From Miscanthus floridulus (lineage: Eukaryota; Streptophyta; Magnoliopsida; Poales; Poaceae), in contig NC_089587.1 in assembly GCF_019320115.1 (NCBI RefSeq), positions 104,891,158 through 104,955,157 on the forward strand: 64,000 nucleotides of DNA. The letters run 5' to 3'. Under the pieces are notes generated by a model, which did not search any database, was not told the origin of the DNA, and worked only from the letters and a program-made list of their open reading frames with translations. Position numbers and translations under genes: made by a program. The first letter of the stretch is position 1, and each line of letters begins with the position of its first letter. This document shows, one piece after another, positions 47,616-58,894 of this stretch.

Positions 47616-48837
47616 TAAGCATCTGCTGCAACTCCAGAGCGTGTTAGTGCCACACTTGAGGGCGACAGTGTCGCACCTACAGAGTCAGTAGCAGCTGATT
47701 CGACTCTAGCTCATGGACAAAACCTACAACCCATATTTGAGCAAGATAATGATGAAGATCTAGAAGATGAACAAGAGGACATTGAGCATCCAAGGCTAAG
47801 GCAAACCATACAACGGGATCATCCCGTTGACAACATTCTTGGGAGTCTTCGAAAGGGGATAACAACTCGTTCACATTTAGCAAACTTTTGTCAATATTAC
47901 TTGTTTGTTTCCTCTTTGGGGCCTCTTTAGGTAGAACAAGCACTTGAAGACCCAGATTGGGTGATGGCCATGCAAGAAGAGCTCAATAACTTCGAAAGAA
48001 ACCAAGTGTGGACTTTGGTGGAACGACCCAATACCAATGTCATTGGCACCAAGTGGGTCTTCCACAACAAACAAGATGAGAATGGAGTGGTGACAAGGAA
48101 CAAGGCAAGGTTGACTACTCAAGGTTTCACTTAAGTAGAGACTTGGACTTTGAAGAAACATATGCACCAGTGGCAAGGCTTGAAGCAATCATAATGCTTC
48201 TAGCGAAAGTTCAAGAAGGCGATAGGCGCTTTCTAGGCGCTGACCCATAGCCTAGCGCCTAGGCTAGCCTAGGCATTTTAAGGCATTTTTCTAGGCATTT
48301 TGCCAATTTAGAACACAACATATATATTATATATATAGTAGAAAATGCTGAATAAATTAGTTAAATAGAAGCATAGAGTAGCTAAATACAGTATATAAAA
48401 GAGAGGGCAGTAGACATACCTTAGATGCTTACTGGCTTAGGCTCAATAATCAATAGACAGCTTGTTCCTAGTTCCTACAGCAAGAATTGACATCTTGTAA
48501 ATACTCAATAGACAGCAAGCAGTTCATCAAAAAAAAATAGAAAATAGCAAGTTGACACTTATCTGAATGATTTCAGCCATCTCTCATCCATGAACAGACC
48601 ATATCAGCAGCTAGTAATTACAAATTTTAAAGCACAAACAAGTGGATAGGACAGCAGTACAAGTGCACAACACAATTCATAAATAAAGGTCTTGTTCAGA
48701 GACCACATAGTTCTTACAAAAGAAGAAAAACACAGTCACACAGTAGTAGTTCATAAGTTTCAGGCATACATGAATGCATCATAAAAGATAAACCATGACA
48801 TGATAAAAAGGCCCCACTACCATATCATCTTTCTTCT

Positions 48838-49173
48838 TCAATAGGGTTCCACATAATCATCCTCATCTTCATCAAACTGTTCTTCTTTGGAGTCAAATTC
48901 TTCTCCTTCATAAAGTTGTCTCACTCTTGCACTTCTACATAGCTCAAGTTGTTCTTCTGCTCCCACTGCATCTCCAATAACAGACCAAGGTATCCTTGTA
49001 CCTTCCATCTCATCTTCCTCATCTCTATAGATAACTATTGAACAATCATCTCCATTCTCATGCAGAAAACCTTGAGCTTCAATTGTATTATTAGACAAGA
49101 GAACATCACTGATCTTCTTTGACTTGATCTTTTCTTTCTTAATCAGCTTGGAGTTGAATTGAATATAGACCAA
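48838..49173 (-). pseudogene. hAT transposase C-terminal tail
   Basis: 111 codons, starting with the FNSKLIKKEK segment and ending in an acidic tail (FDEDEDDYVEPY) of the kind found after the hATC dimerisation domain. Read in the same direction as the BED remnant and separated from it by about 300 bp, so most of the transposase has been deleted. Confidence 0.6.
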
Positions 49174-49468
49174 TTTGTTTAGGTGGGCTATAGTAAGCCT
49201 ATTTCTCTTCTTAGTGTGTACCTATAAATTTAAAATAAGAGTATTTTTAGGTCTGCAATTTAATTGTAGTGCTGCTGCAATTTTTAGGTAGATAGGTACT
49301 AACCCCTTCAAACCCGCTCCAATTTCTTTCACAACCAAAGAAGCTTGATGTCAAAGATAGGATCCTTGTAGCCATCTTCTATAAAGCTAGTGTTTCAGTT
49401 CCATACAGCCGCCACCATGATGCTGAAATAAATGAAAAACACCTCTATTAGTTAGTAGCCAATTATTG

Positions 49469-49693
49469 TTAGATGAAAACAACAAACAACCATGTTGTAA
49501 TCAAATTTATTGTAAATCCTCCTTGCATCATCTTGTCACAGAGTTTGCACTTCACCTTGTCCTTCTTGTTAGCATCAACAAGAACCCCATATTCACATCC
49601 CACATCATTCGAATTCCATCTCAGGAGATTCGCTCCCTTAGTGTTCGCTAGGCATACATTCAGATTCAGAGCACAGATCAGGCTTTCTAACAT
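49469..49693 (-). pseudogene. hAT transposase N-terminus (BED-type zinc finger)
   Basis: 75 codons; GCEYGVLVDANKKDKVKCKLCDK shows the aromatic and Cys-x2-Cys half of a BED finger, the DNA-binding domain of plant hAT transposases. The His-containing half is not recognisable because the frame departs after QGGFTINL. No catalytic domain follows. Confidence 0.7.
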
Positions 49694-49732
49694 TTAGGCA
49701 TTCAGACCATTCAGGCATCTAGAGTATTCAGC

Positions 49733-49812
49733 TTCAGAGTAGGGGAGAGGAGCAGGGGAGGGGAACAGCGAGCAGGGGAGGGGAGCAGTGAGCAGGGGAG
49801 GGGACTGACCTT
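49733..49812. repeat. G-rich tandem repeat in the hAT element
   Basis: Three or more units of about 24 bp containing GAGCAGGGGAGGGGA. Four or more G-runs make it a candidate G-quadruplex-forming sequence. Confidence 0.7.
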
Positions 49813-51714
49813 GGGGCTGCCGCTTAGGGAGGACTAGAGGACACTGTCGGGGAGGGATGCGCCTACGGGAGGGGTACGCCGATGGGAAGATGAGACTGGT
49901 GGGGAGAAGCTTCTAGGTAGGGAGTAGTGCGACTGGTGGGGAGGTGCTTCTAGGCAGGGAGAAGCTTAGGGATGGGCCATGGGGAGGAGCTTCTAGACAG
50001 GGAAGAGCACGGCTTGTGGATCCACGTGCCTGACGCCGGCAGGGAGGAGCATGGCCATTGGGAGAAGCTTCCTAGAGGGGTCATAGGCGGAGGTGGGTGA
50101 GCGGCATAGGCCGTCTGAGAGCAGTAGAAGCACAAAGCAGGCAGGCGCGTGTCCTTTTCCCCCTTCTCCCTCTTATCCTTCCTGCGTTAGGCTTCTTTTC
50201 CCATGCCTAAAGCCAGCTATGCACGCGCTTCAGTGGGGGTGGAAAATTTAGCGCTCGCCCGAGGCGTCCGCCTCCACACTGCCTGGAGCACCTACGCGCC
50301 TCCAAATCACCGCCGAGGCACCGCCTTGCGCTGCCAAGGCGCTGCGCCCGCCTAGGGGTCTGCCTACCCCTATAGGCCAGGCGAAGCCCGTCGCCTCCCG
50401 ATTAGTGGCGGCTAGGCGCGCCTAAGGCGTCGCCTTTTTGAACTTTGCTTCTAGCCTATGCCACTCATCACAACTTCAAGCTATATCAAATGGATGTAAA
50501 GAGTGCATTTCTCAATGGCCCTATTCAAGAACTTGTCTATGTTGAGCAACCACTAGGCTTTGAAGATCACAAGTTTCCCAACCATTTTCTACAAACTCCA
50601 AAAGGCGATCTATGGGTTTAACCAAGCACCAAGAGCATGATATGAATGCCTTAGGAATTCTTGCTTAAACAAGGCTTTGAAATAGGCAAAGCCAATCCTA
50701 CCCTTTTCACTCACAAAGTTGGCAAAGATATATTTGTGTGCCAAATATATGTCGATGACATAATATTTGGTAGTATTAATCATTCTTTTTGTGAGGAATT
50801 TAGTAGGATTATGACCAAAAGATTTAAGATGTCCATAATGGGTGAATTGAAGTTCTTCCTTGGATTTTAAATCAAGCAAGTGAAGGATGCAACTTTATTA
50901 GCTAAACAAAGTACACCCATGACATGCTCAAGAAGTTTGACATGATGAATGCCAAGCCTATCAAAACTCCCATGCCAACCAATGGACATCTAGATCTCAA
51001 TGATGAAGGGAAAGCCATGGATACTAAGGTATATCGCTCCATGATCGGCTCTCTACTTAATTTGTTCGCATCTAGGCCCGATATTATGCTTAGTGTGTGC
51101 ATGTGTGCTAGATTTTAAGCTAACCCAAAAGAGTGTCACTTAGTGGCCATTAAGAGAATCTTGAGATATTTAGTACACACTCTTAACCTTGACTTATGGT
51201 ATCCTAAGGGCTCTAGGTTTGATCTACTTGGGTATTCGAATTCTGATTACGCTGGTTGCAAAGTAGATAAAAAAGCCCTTCAGGGGAATGTCAATTCCTT
51301 GGACGGTCCCTAGTGTCTTAGAGTTCTTAAAAGCAAAATTGTGTAGCCCTTTCCACCGCCGATGCCAAGTATGTTGCAGCCGATGCATGTTGTGCTCAAC
51401 TACTTTGGATGAGGCAAACCCTTCAAGATTTTGGATGTCACTTCACTAAAATCCAACTCTTGTGTGACAACAAAAGTGCCATAAAGTTAGCCAACAATCC
51501 CATAAGCCACTCAAGAACTAAGCACATAGACATTTGACATCAGTTTTTGAGAGACCACGAAGCCAAAGGAGATTGAAATTCACCATGTGAGCACCAAAAA
51601 GCAACTAGCTGACATCTTTACTAAGCCTCTTGATGAGTCAAGGTTTTGTGCTTTGCATAGTGAGCTAAATATACTTGATTCTCATAATGTGGTTTGAACT
51701 ATAGCACACCTTGA

Positions 51715-52865
51715 TTGATGAAATAGCATGGATAGGAGAAATGAATTGCAAAAGTATAAATGTTGTGCTTAAAATGTTTTATCATAAGAAACAAATGCAT
51801 TATGATCATTGTTTGTATTGATTATTTGTTACTGGTCATAGCGTGCTTGAGATATGTGTCCATATCCTATATATAGAGATATTTAGTTAGTAGCTAAATT
51901 TGTTGTACTAGGGAGTGCGACAGTGTCGCGCCTGCCCTGCGGCAGTGCCACATGTGGACTACAGCAATGCCACACTTTGAACTTCAACTGAAATTCGGCC
52001 CACAACAGTAGTTACTGTGGGGGGCCATTTTCTTACCTCTTATTTCACCTGGCCCCTAGGGTAACCCTCTTCTCTTACCTAATGTCGATGCCTCTCCCTC
52101 TTCTCTCATGCGCACGTAGCCGTCGCCGTGCCTCTGTCCAGCGCTGTCGCTGCCTCCGGTTGTGCCGCACCTTGCTGCTGCTCTTGCTCATTGTCACCAA
52201 TAGTAGCTGCAGCTCATGGATAGCGCCATTCTCTTCCTTTCCTCCTCAATCCATATAAATCAGGGTGAAACCCTAACATAATCCTGATCTATGACATGGA
52301 GTTCTATATTTGTTGGAAGATGGTTTCTAGTGACTGCATGATTAGGGTAGAAACTAGTTTGATGGATGAATTGAATCAAAACAACGATTCGTTGGTTGAG
52401 CCTCATTTGTACCCACAGCAGTGCCGCATGTTGGGTGCGGTAGTGCCACATGTTGGGTGCAGTAGTGCCGCACTCAACAGATTGAACATGTAAATGCAGA
52501 TGTTGTTCCATCGATGACTCTCTGTTTTGGTTGGATTTGTGCACCAGATTTGTTTCTATCTTAAACATATAGCCACTTTACCAACATTGTAGACAACTCC
52601 ATGTATTTATTTAGGTCTACTCATTCTGAGATTGTCTAGTGGTTTAGGAGAATGTTTGAGAAATAGTCTGAATAGTTGAGAAGAATTGAATCGTGGGAGA
52701 GGTGAAGCACTAGGTGCGGCAGTGTCGCACCCTCTGGCCTGATTAGTTTAGAGTGCTTTGCTAACTCGAGATTTGAATCATCTCATCTATCCAGAGTGTT
52801 TTACAAGTGTTCTTTTATACCCCTTATATACAGTTTCTTATTTGGACCTATATTTGTTTGCATAG
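51715..52865 (+). other. copia B spacer with palindrome clusters
   Basis: Between the pol end and the third ORF. No gene seen. It carries three clusters of the GTGCGGCAGTGCCGCAC motif (51,915-51,975, 52,418-52,480 and 52,713-52,738), several with the centre changed to TGTCGC or TGCCAC. Confidence 0.65.
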
Positions 52866-55233
52866 ATGTCCTCTGAAGGTGATGATGACCGAAGGGGGAA
52901 GAGAAAGATGACCAAGCCTCAGGATAAGCAGATGTCTCATCATGGTCGTGGTAGGACCACAGGGGACAGCAGCAGTGCAGTAGGCAGAGATGTTGCTAGA
53001 GATAGGGGGAGAGAGATCAGATGATCCAGGATGAGGAGAACCTAGAGAGGGCTAGCCACACCATTCCTCCAGGTGCTTGCCCAGATACTCCACCTCATCT
53101 TGAGGAGTTTGATAGGAGCTACATCAGAGAGTATTCTGAGGATGCAGTCATGAGGCGTCCTATTAACACATGTGCTCATCTCATGCTAAATTATGTGGGG
53201 AAGCTGAAGATGGTGGAAGAAGCACGTGAAAACAATCCTAATGAATAGCCAAAGAATTTGGAGATTGACTACATGTTTTGGAATGAGTTTCATTCCAACT
53301 TCTATGCATTTGTGAACTTGAACTCCAAGAAATCCAAGATTGTGAGGATATAGTATGTTGATTGGGAGGAGATGAAAGCAAAGAATGAGCCAGAATTCAA
53401 TAAGGTGATCAAGACTTGTGAATTGTTTGGCCTCACTGCTATTATAAGCTTCAGATATAATTGGAATGAAGAAGTGCTAGCCCAGTTCCATTCCACTTTC
53501 TTCTATAGTATCTACACTAATGAGATTCACTAGATGACTGAGGGATGGCATTATAGAGTTGATTTTGTGACTTTTAGCCAGATCCTTGGTTTTGGAGAGG
53601 AGGAACAGGGTTTCACTTACATTCATGATGAAGCTAGAGCTGAGATCCATGATATTGCCTATATGTGGATTGACAGGAGAAGTGCAGATGGGAAGGTTAG
53701 TGGCCTAAAGAACTACTATTACATTTTGAATAATTTGATCAGGCACATTATCAATCCCAAGGATGGAGTAGCCTCTAATCTTAATGGCTATGTCAGGAAT
53801 GTGCTTGCTAGATTTGCTCCTAGAGGTGACATGTTTAATGTCCCTCGCTTCATGTGGCATGAGCTGAGGAACGCTGATGAGGACATGACCTCCATACATA
53901 TGACCATGCTTGGAGAACCATATGGAGACCAAGGAGATCAGCGAGGGTATCCTAACCGAGAAGGAGGCCCGAAGCTCATCCGGTTCGAGTCACCAAGGTG
54001 GAGGCCCAAATCAAGTTCGAGTCCATCTCGGCCTCCAGGACCAGTCTGCCTTAAACTAGTCACCCAGGATGCATTCGGACTCCGTTTTCAATGATCCACA
54101 TATGGATGGAAAGCTAATTGGATAAGGAAGCCAACCCAATTGGTCTCACATCAAAATCCCTTCGGAAACAACGGGAATCGTCGAAACAAGTCAGCGTCAG
54201 AATCTGTCAGGGTGCTACGACACCGTCTTTTGGTCCGTTGGACCGTGTATCGTGTTTGGGCCCATTAGGAGGCGCGTCCAGGGGGTGACGCCCAAGACTC
54301 TATAAATACCAGCTGTCTCTCTCCTTAGAGTTTGGGTTTTGTTTAGTTCTTGATTTCCTCGTGAAATAGACGTCGTTTTGCTGCAACTGTCACCGCCAAG
54401 GCCGCTTGCTGTGAACCAGGGCCCCAGTTCTTGATCTTATTTGCCTATGACGATTAGTCCTTTTGAATAAATACTTGAACTCCTTCTCGTTATCATAAGC
54501 CTCATATTTATTTGCAATTTCAGATTGCGTTCATTCCGTTCTTGCTTGTGTTCTCGATTCGCTTGCAGGAAAGCCTTCTCGGCGAGGTCAATCACGTTCG
54601 CGTGGTTGATAACCAATAGAGCAGTGGTGTAACGGTTGTGGGGGTCTGAATCAGTCTTGGTTCAAAGCCTAGATCGTGAATGTTGAGTCTCCACCAATCG
54701 ACGCTATCATACCTATCGAAAGATCGGGCCTAGTCTACATCAAACGCCATGGAGGATGGGAGAAAGGGGATACCCTATGCTCCTATCTCATGTTTATGAT
54801 TGAGAGGGTCACTGGCTACAGATTTGAGAAAGATGGTCTTCACACCGTCTACAAAATTGAGAAGACCCGAGGGGCAGGTGATAGCAGGGCAGTGAGACGC
54901 TTTCCATTAGTTGAGGACGTGCTTGAGTCGTCCCATTCTAGGCCTCGCAAGGAAAAGAAGATGGAGAAGTTTAGGAGATGGATCAAGGCCATCTTCACCA
55001 CTTGCACCTATGCAGCGAGGACCGCATATCAGGATCGGTTGGAGAACTATGAAGCCAACCGAGAGGCTAGAGAGCGTGCAGGGCTACCACCTCTTTCTCC
55101 AGTTCAGTCACCGCCAAGGTTTGATGACCTCCCTAGTCTTTCTAAGATAGATTCAGAGGATGACAAGGAGGAGGAGGAGGAGGAGGAGCAGGCAGAGCTT
55201 GATCCTCACACAAGTTTGAGGACCACCTTGTAG
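52866..55233 (+). pseudogene. third ORF of copia B (grass SIRE-type), broken
   Basis: Starts MSSEGDDDRRGKRKMTK at 52,866. After a shift and stops come the main open stretch 53,534-53,922 (MTEGWHYRVDFVTFSQILGF, ILNNLIRHIINPKDG), an insertion at 53,923-54,693, and then 54,694-55,233 (CSYLMFMIERVTGYRFEKDG, and a Glu-rich tail). I recognise this pattern from third ORFs of grass SIRE-group elements and 'putative plant transposon protein' entries. It sits in the envelope position, but I see no signal peptide or membrane segment, so an envelope role is unsupported. Function unknown. Confidence 0.65.
53923..54693 (+). mobile_element. small solo-LTR-like insertion
   Basis: About 770 bp that breaks the third ORF of copia B. 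Ends TGGAGAC and GTCTCCA form a 7-bp terminal inverted repeat; TATAAATACC at 54,302-54,311 and an AATAAA near 54,467 give an LTR-like U3-R-U5 layout on the plus strand. Adjacent pentamers CCATA and CCAAT do not match, so the exact edges and the class are uncertain. Confidence 0.5.
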
Positions 55234-56066
55234 TCCATGAGGAGGAGCACTAGGCATGAGCACCACACTTCGACCACTCATCGCCAAGGGAGGGCGGTGA
55301 TGTCTTCTTCTTCTTCCTCCTCCTCCGACGATGATGATGGTGGAGAGGAGGATGTTGCAGGTGCTAGTGGAGCTGCTGGTGGGATGATGTCGATTGGGAC
55401 ACCATCCAAGAGGATGAGGAGTGAGTGTTGGTCTTTCTTCTTTTCTTCTCTTTTTGGTGCTTTATGCCAAAGGGGGAGAAAATTAGAGGGGTCAACAACT
55501 TTTTTGACGCCATGGAGAGGAGGTTGCTGTAGCTAGAGTCATGTTTGTATCCGTTTAGAGTAGTCTCCATTAGGTGAGAGTTTGAGAGTCCATTAGAAAC
55601 TCTATTTATGTAATAATGCTACTTAAGTACTTTATATATGTGTAGGATATGGACATATATTAATCTATGCTATCGCATGTGATACAATTGTGCTAGAATG
55701 TATATCTTTATATATATCACATGTTGTGCGGTGTCTATTCTGATGTGTGCTGTTACAGCAAGTGTGGCAGTGCCGCACTCTGGTGTGGCGGGTGCCGCAC
55801 CCAGCTGTAACAGCAAAACATGGTGTGCATAAACTATCATTCGCATCATGTTTTACATACCTGACATAGTAGGCAGCACCCCACAGGAGCATGGATGTAG
55901 GGGGAGCCCATCACTTTCACTAAAATGTGAATCTTGGCTTTTTATGCCAAATTGAGAATTCATTTCTCTATTCACACATTTAGGGGGAGGCTCTACACCC
56001 ATGGCTCAAAAATCTCAGTATTTATTTTATATCTTTTGTAAACTCTAATTGGGTTGTCATCAATCA
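55234..56066 (+). other. copia B 3' noncoding stretch
   Basis: No recognised gene; short frames only. It includes a palindrome cluster at 55,760-55,806 and leads into the polypurine tract AAAAAGGGGGAGAT ending at 56,082. Confidence 0.6.
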
Positions 56067-56082
56067 CCAAAAAGGGGGAGAT

Positions 56083-57299
56083 TAAAAGTGTAATCAAGCC
56101 TTAATTATGGGTTTTGATGATAATGACCATGCAATTAGAGAACTAATGAGATTTATCGAGATGACAAGCAGGGAATTTATATTCAAGGATGCTACACGAA
56201 ATGGAGGAGCCCCCAATTACATATGTTGACGGCTTCAAACTTAAAGGAGGTTTAAATTCTTTTATATTTTGAATTTGAGTATAGGAAAAGCCGTACTATA
56301 AAGGGGGGCACAATGCTTAAGCTAATATGTGCTACCAAGTGCTCAAACATACACATGCGTCCTTAGATTCATAGCCAAGACAGTCTACACTTCACTCTTA
56401 TCCTTGCTGTCTTGCGTGGTGCGGCACTGCCGCACTTGAAGAGAGGCACTGCCGTGACTTAAGTGACCGTTGGGGGCTAGGGGGTATTTACACGCTTCCT
56501 CTTCCTCCACAATAGCTCTCTGCCTCTTCTTCCTCACTCCAGCTCGTCCAAAACAGAAAGGAGCCTCTCTCTCTCTCCCTCCATAGTTGACATTGAGCCC
56601 TCAAGCAAATCCATTGATTTCTCCATCAATCCTTGAGAGAAAAGGGTCCAAAACTCGATTAGAGAGCAGCTCCATTGATTTCCCAACTCAAAAGAGCACT
56701 TGGTTCACATTTTGGAAAGCGGTTGTGTTTGCTACTCTTGGAGCTTGGCTTCTAGCCTTCTAGAGCATCGCTCGTGGAGCTTGCCAACTTGTGTGGCAGC
56801 CCCGGGAGGTTTGTAACCATCTCTTGAAGCTAGTAAACTCACCCCTCATCCCAAGAGTTAGGTCTCTTGACTTGAGAACGAGGAAGGGTTGGAAAGCCCT
56901 AAGCCTTAGTGGCTAACCTCAACAACATGGAGGTAGGCAAGCCTTGGTGGTGAGCTGAACCATGAGAAAAATCATTGTGTCACTTGCGCTTGATTTACAT
57001 TACTTACATTTCATATTGTTGGTTGAGGTGATTTCTATGGTTTCTAGTTGATCTACTTGTGTGGGGTGTTCCTACAACTTCTAGCTCTTGTTCTATGACT
57101 ATCATACCTACAGTAGGCTGAGAAATTTCTTCGATCTAAGTTTTCTTTCACTGATTTTGAACTATGACTTGAAGTTGTCTGAAGGTGCGGCAGTGTCGCT
57201 GTTCTAGTTCGGTAGTGCCGCAGGGTAAATTTGATAAAAGTTTGAATGTTTGTTTTTGATAGGCCTATTCACCCCCCTAGGCTAACCAGAGATCCTACA
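56083..57299 (+). repeat. 3' LTR of copia B
   Basis: 1,217 bp, beginning TAAAAG (5' LTR: TGAAAG) after the polypurine tract and ending CCTACA. Palindrome clusters lie just upstream of the TATA-like region (56,416-56,457) and near the end (57,183-57,226). It matches the first LTR segment of the 5' LTR (41,866-43,057) rather than its second tail. Confidence 0.85.
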
Positions 57300-58894
57300 C
57301 CCATACCTATAACAATTCAAAACTTAATGCATTAACCAAGAATTTATGAGTAATCAAGTATGTTTTAGAGAAAGAAGAATTAATGTGTTAAAGATAGAAA
57401 GGATAAATAGATCAACAGAACTATTAGAATTGTCATGAACTCTTTAAGGTTTTTCCTAAGCAGCTAGTTCCTAGTTTGCTATACAATGTCAAATGATTTG
57501 TGCATCCACCGGATAGCAATCTAGACACTAATAGACTTCGATCACATTAGAGAAGTTGCCGATGCCAGACCTTAATCTTTGTCCAAGAAAATACAAAAGA
57601 TATGCCCTACAACAATCGTCACCTATGTGGCTGGTGTACAGTAGTCACAGATGGTACGTCTCCTTATCCTTGGTCGCTCTTGGAGGCTGCAACTTCACGT
57701 CACCATTTAAATTGTAATTGGTGACAGACACGTTGCTCTATTAAGATATTATCATATTGAAATGGCTCCGCGGTATTAACAAATTCGTAAGGACTCATTG
57801 CTGGATGAACAGCTAGGAATTTGTTTCAATCTGTAGTGTATAACACTTTCCACAAGGGATACTAACATTAGATAAGAAGCATAATTTTGAACCACCACAA
57901 GATGTCTAGTAGAAGACCACGAGATAAATCATTGTGTCACTTGTGCTTGATTTACATTACTTGCATTTCATATTGTTGGTTGAGGTGATTTCTAGGGTTT
58001 CTAGTCGATCTACTTGTGTGGGGTGTTCCTACAACTTCTAGCTTTTGATATGTCACTATCATACCTGCAGTAGGCTGAGAAATTTCTCCGATCTAAGTTT
58101 CCTTTCACTGATTTTGAATTATGACTCAAAGTTGTCTGCAGGTGCGGCAGTGCCGCTGTTCTGGTCCGGTAGTGCCGCTCTCTAGAGCGGCAGTGCCGTA
58201 GGGTGAGTTTGATAAAAGTTTGAATGTTTGTTTTTGATAGGCCTATTCACCCCCCCTAGGCCCACTAGAGATCTTACACCCATACCTACAACAATCCAAA
58301 ACTTAATGCATTAACCAAGAATTTACAAGTAATCAAGTATGTTTTAGAGAAAGAAGAATCAATGTGGTAAAAATAGAAAGGATAAATAGATCAACAGAAC
58401 TATCAGAATTATCGTGAACTCTTCAATGTTTTTCCTAAACAGCTAGTTCTCAGTTTGCTATACAATGTCAAATGATTTGTGCATCCACCGGATAGCAATC
58501 TGGACACTAATAGACTTCGATCACATTAGAGAAGTTGCCGATGCCAGACCTTAATCTTTGTCTAAGAAAATACAAAAGATATGCCCTACAACAATCGTCA
58601 CCTATGTGGCTGGTGTACAGTAGTCACAGATGGTACGTCTCCTTATCCTTGGTCGCTCTTGGAGGCTGCAACTTCACGTCACCATTTAAATTGTAATTGG
58701 TGACAGACACGTTGCTCTATTAAGATATTATCATATTGAAATGGCTCCGCGGTATTAACAAATTCGTAAGGACTCATTGCTGGATGAACAGCTAGGAATT
58801 TGTTTCAATCTGTAGTGTATAACACTTTCCACAAGGGATACTAACATTAGATAAGAAGCAGAATTTTGAACCACCACAAGATGTCTAGTAGAAG
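56957..58894 (+). repeat. tandem duplication of LTR tail plus flanking DNA
   Basis: Unit 1 is the 3' LTR tail plus flank 57,300-57,915; unit 2 is an LTR tail at 57,916-58,278 plus flank 58,279-58,894. Both flank copies are 616 bp. They differ at about 16 places in the first 190 bp but only a few in the remaining 420. Unit 2's tail has an extra CTCTCTAGAGCGG segment that the 3' LTR lacks. The duplicated flank contains no recognisable gene. Confidence 0.85.

Larger units (their letters stand above)
48205..50447 (-). mobile_element. internally deleted hAT transposon
   Basis: 2,243 bp in the RT of copia B. An 8-bp target duplication CTTCTAGC (48,197-48,204 and 50,448-50,455) and terminal inverted repeats with AAAGTTCAA.AAGGCGA identify the hAT superfamily; the subterminal AGGCG/CGCCT-rich ends are typical of this plant group. 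Two transposase remnants lie on the minus strand, N-terminal BED finger at 49,693-49,469 and acidic C-terminus at 49,173-48,838. The dimerisation/catalytic middle is missing. A G-rich tandem repeat (49,733-49,812) lies near the right end. Confidence 0.85.
47930..51700 (+). pseudogene. pol of copia B, RT and RNase H part, split by hAT
   Basis: RT begins DWVMAMQEELNNFERNQVW (about 47,950) and reads to LEAIIML at 48,204, where a hAT element interrupts. It resumes at 50,456 (HHNFKLYQMDVKSAFLNG), then several stops and shifts, catalytic YVDDIIFG at about 50,740, FLGF at 50,865, and MIGSLLNLFASRPDIM at about 51,060. RNase H (51,120-51,660) keeps recognisable pieces (ADIFTKPLDESRFC) but has many stops. 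This half is far more decayed than gag or integrase. Confidence 0.85.
41866..57299 (+). mobile_element. SIRE/Maximus-type Ty1/copia element B
   Basis: 15,434 bp including two nested insertions. Ends are TGAAAG and CCTACA; both flanks read CCCAT (41,861-41,865 and 57,300-57,304), a perfect target duplication. Primer site next to the 5' LTR, gag, protease, integrase, RT, RNase H, a 4-kb tail with a third ORF, polypurine tract and 3' LTR. Copia domain order and YVDDIIFG place it in Ty1/copia; the third ORF and the LTR ends match the grass SIRE/Maximus group. Nested inside: a hAT remnant (48,205-50,447) and a small solo LTR (about 53,923-54,693). A palindromic GTGCGGCAGTGCCGCAC motif recurs throughout. 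Confidence 0.9.

Noticed and set aside
53918..54698. Target-site duplication for the small LTR-like insertion
   Set aside because: CCATA and CCAAT match at only three positions; boundaries rest on the TGGAGAC/GTCTCCA ends and the TATA box alone.
52866..55233. Envelope gene in copia B
   Set aside because: Position is right, but I see no signal peptide, membrane anchor or cleavage site; kept as a third ORF of unknown function.
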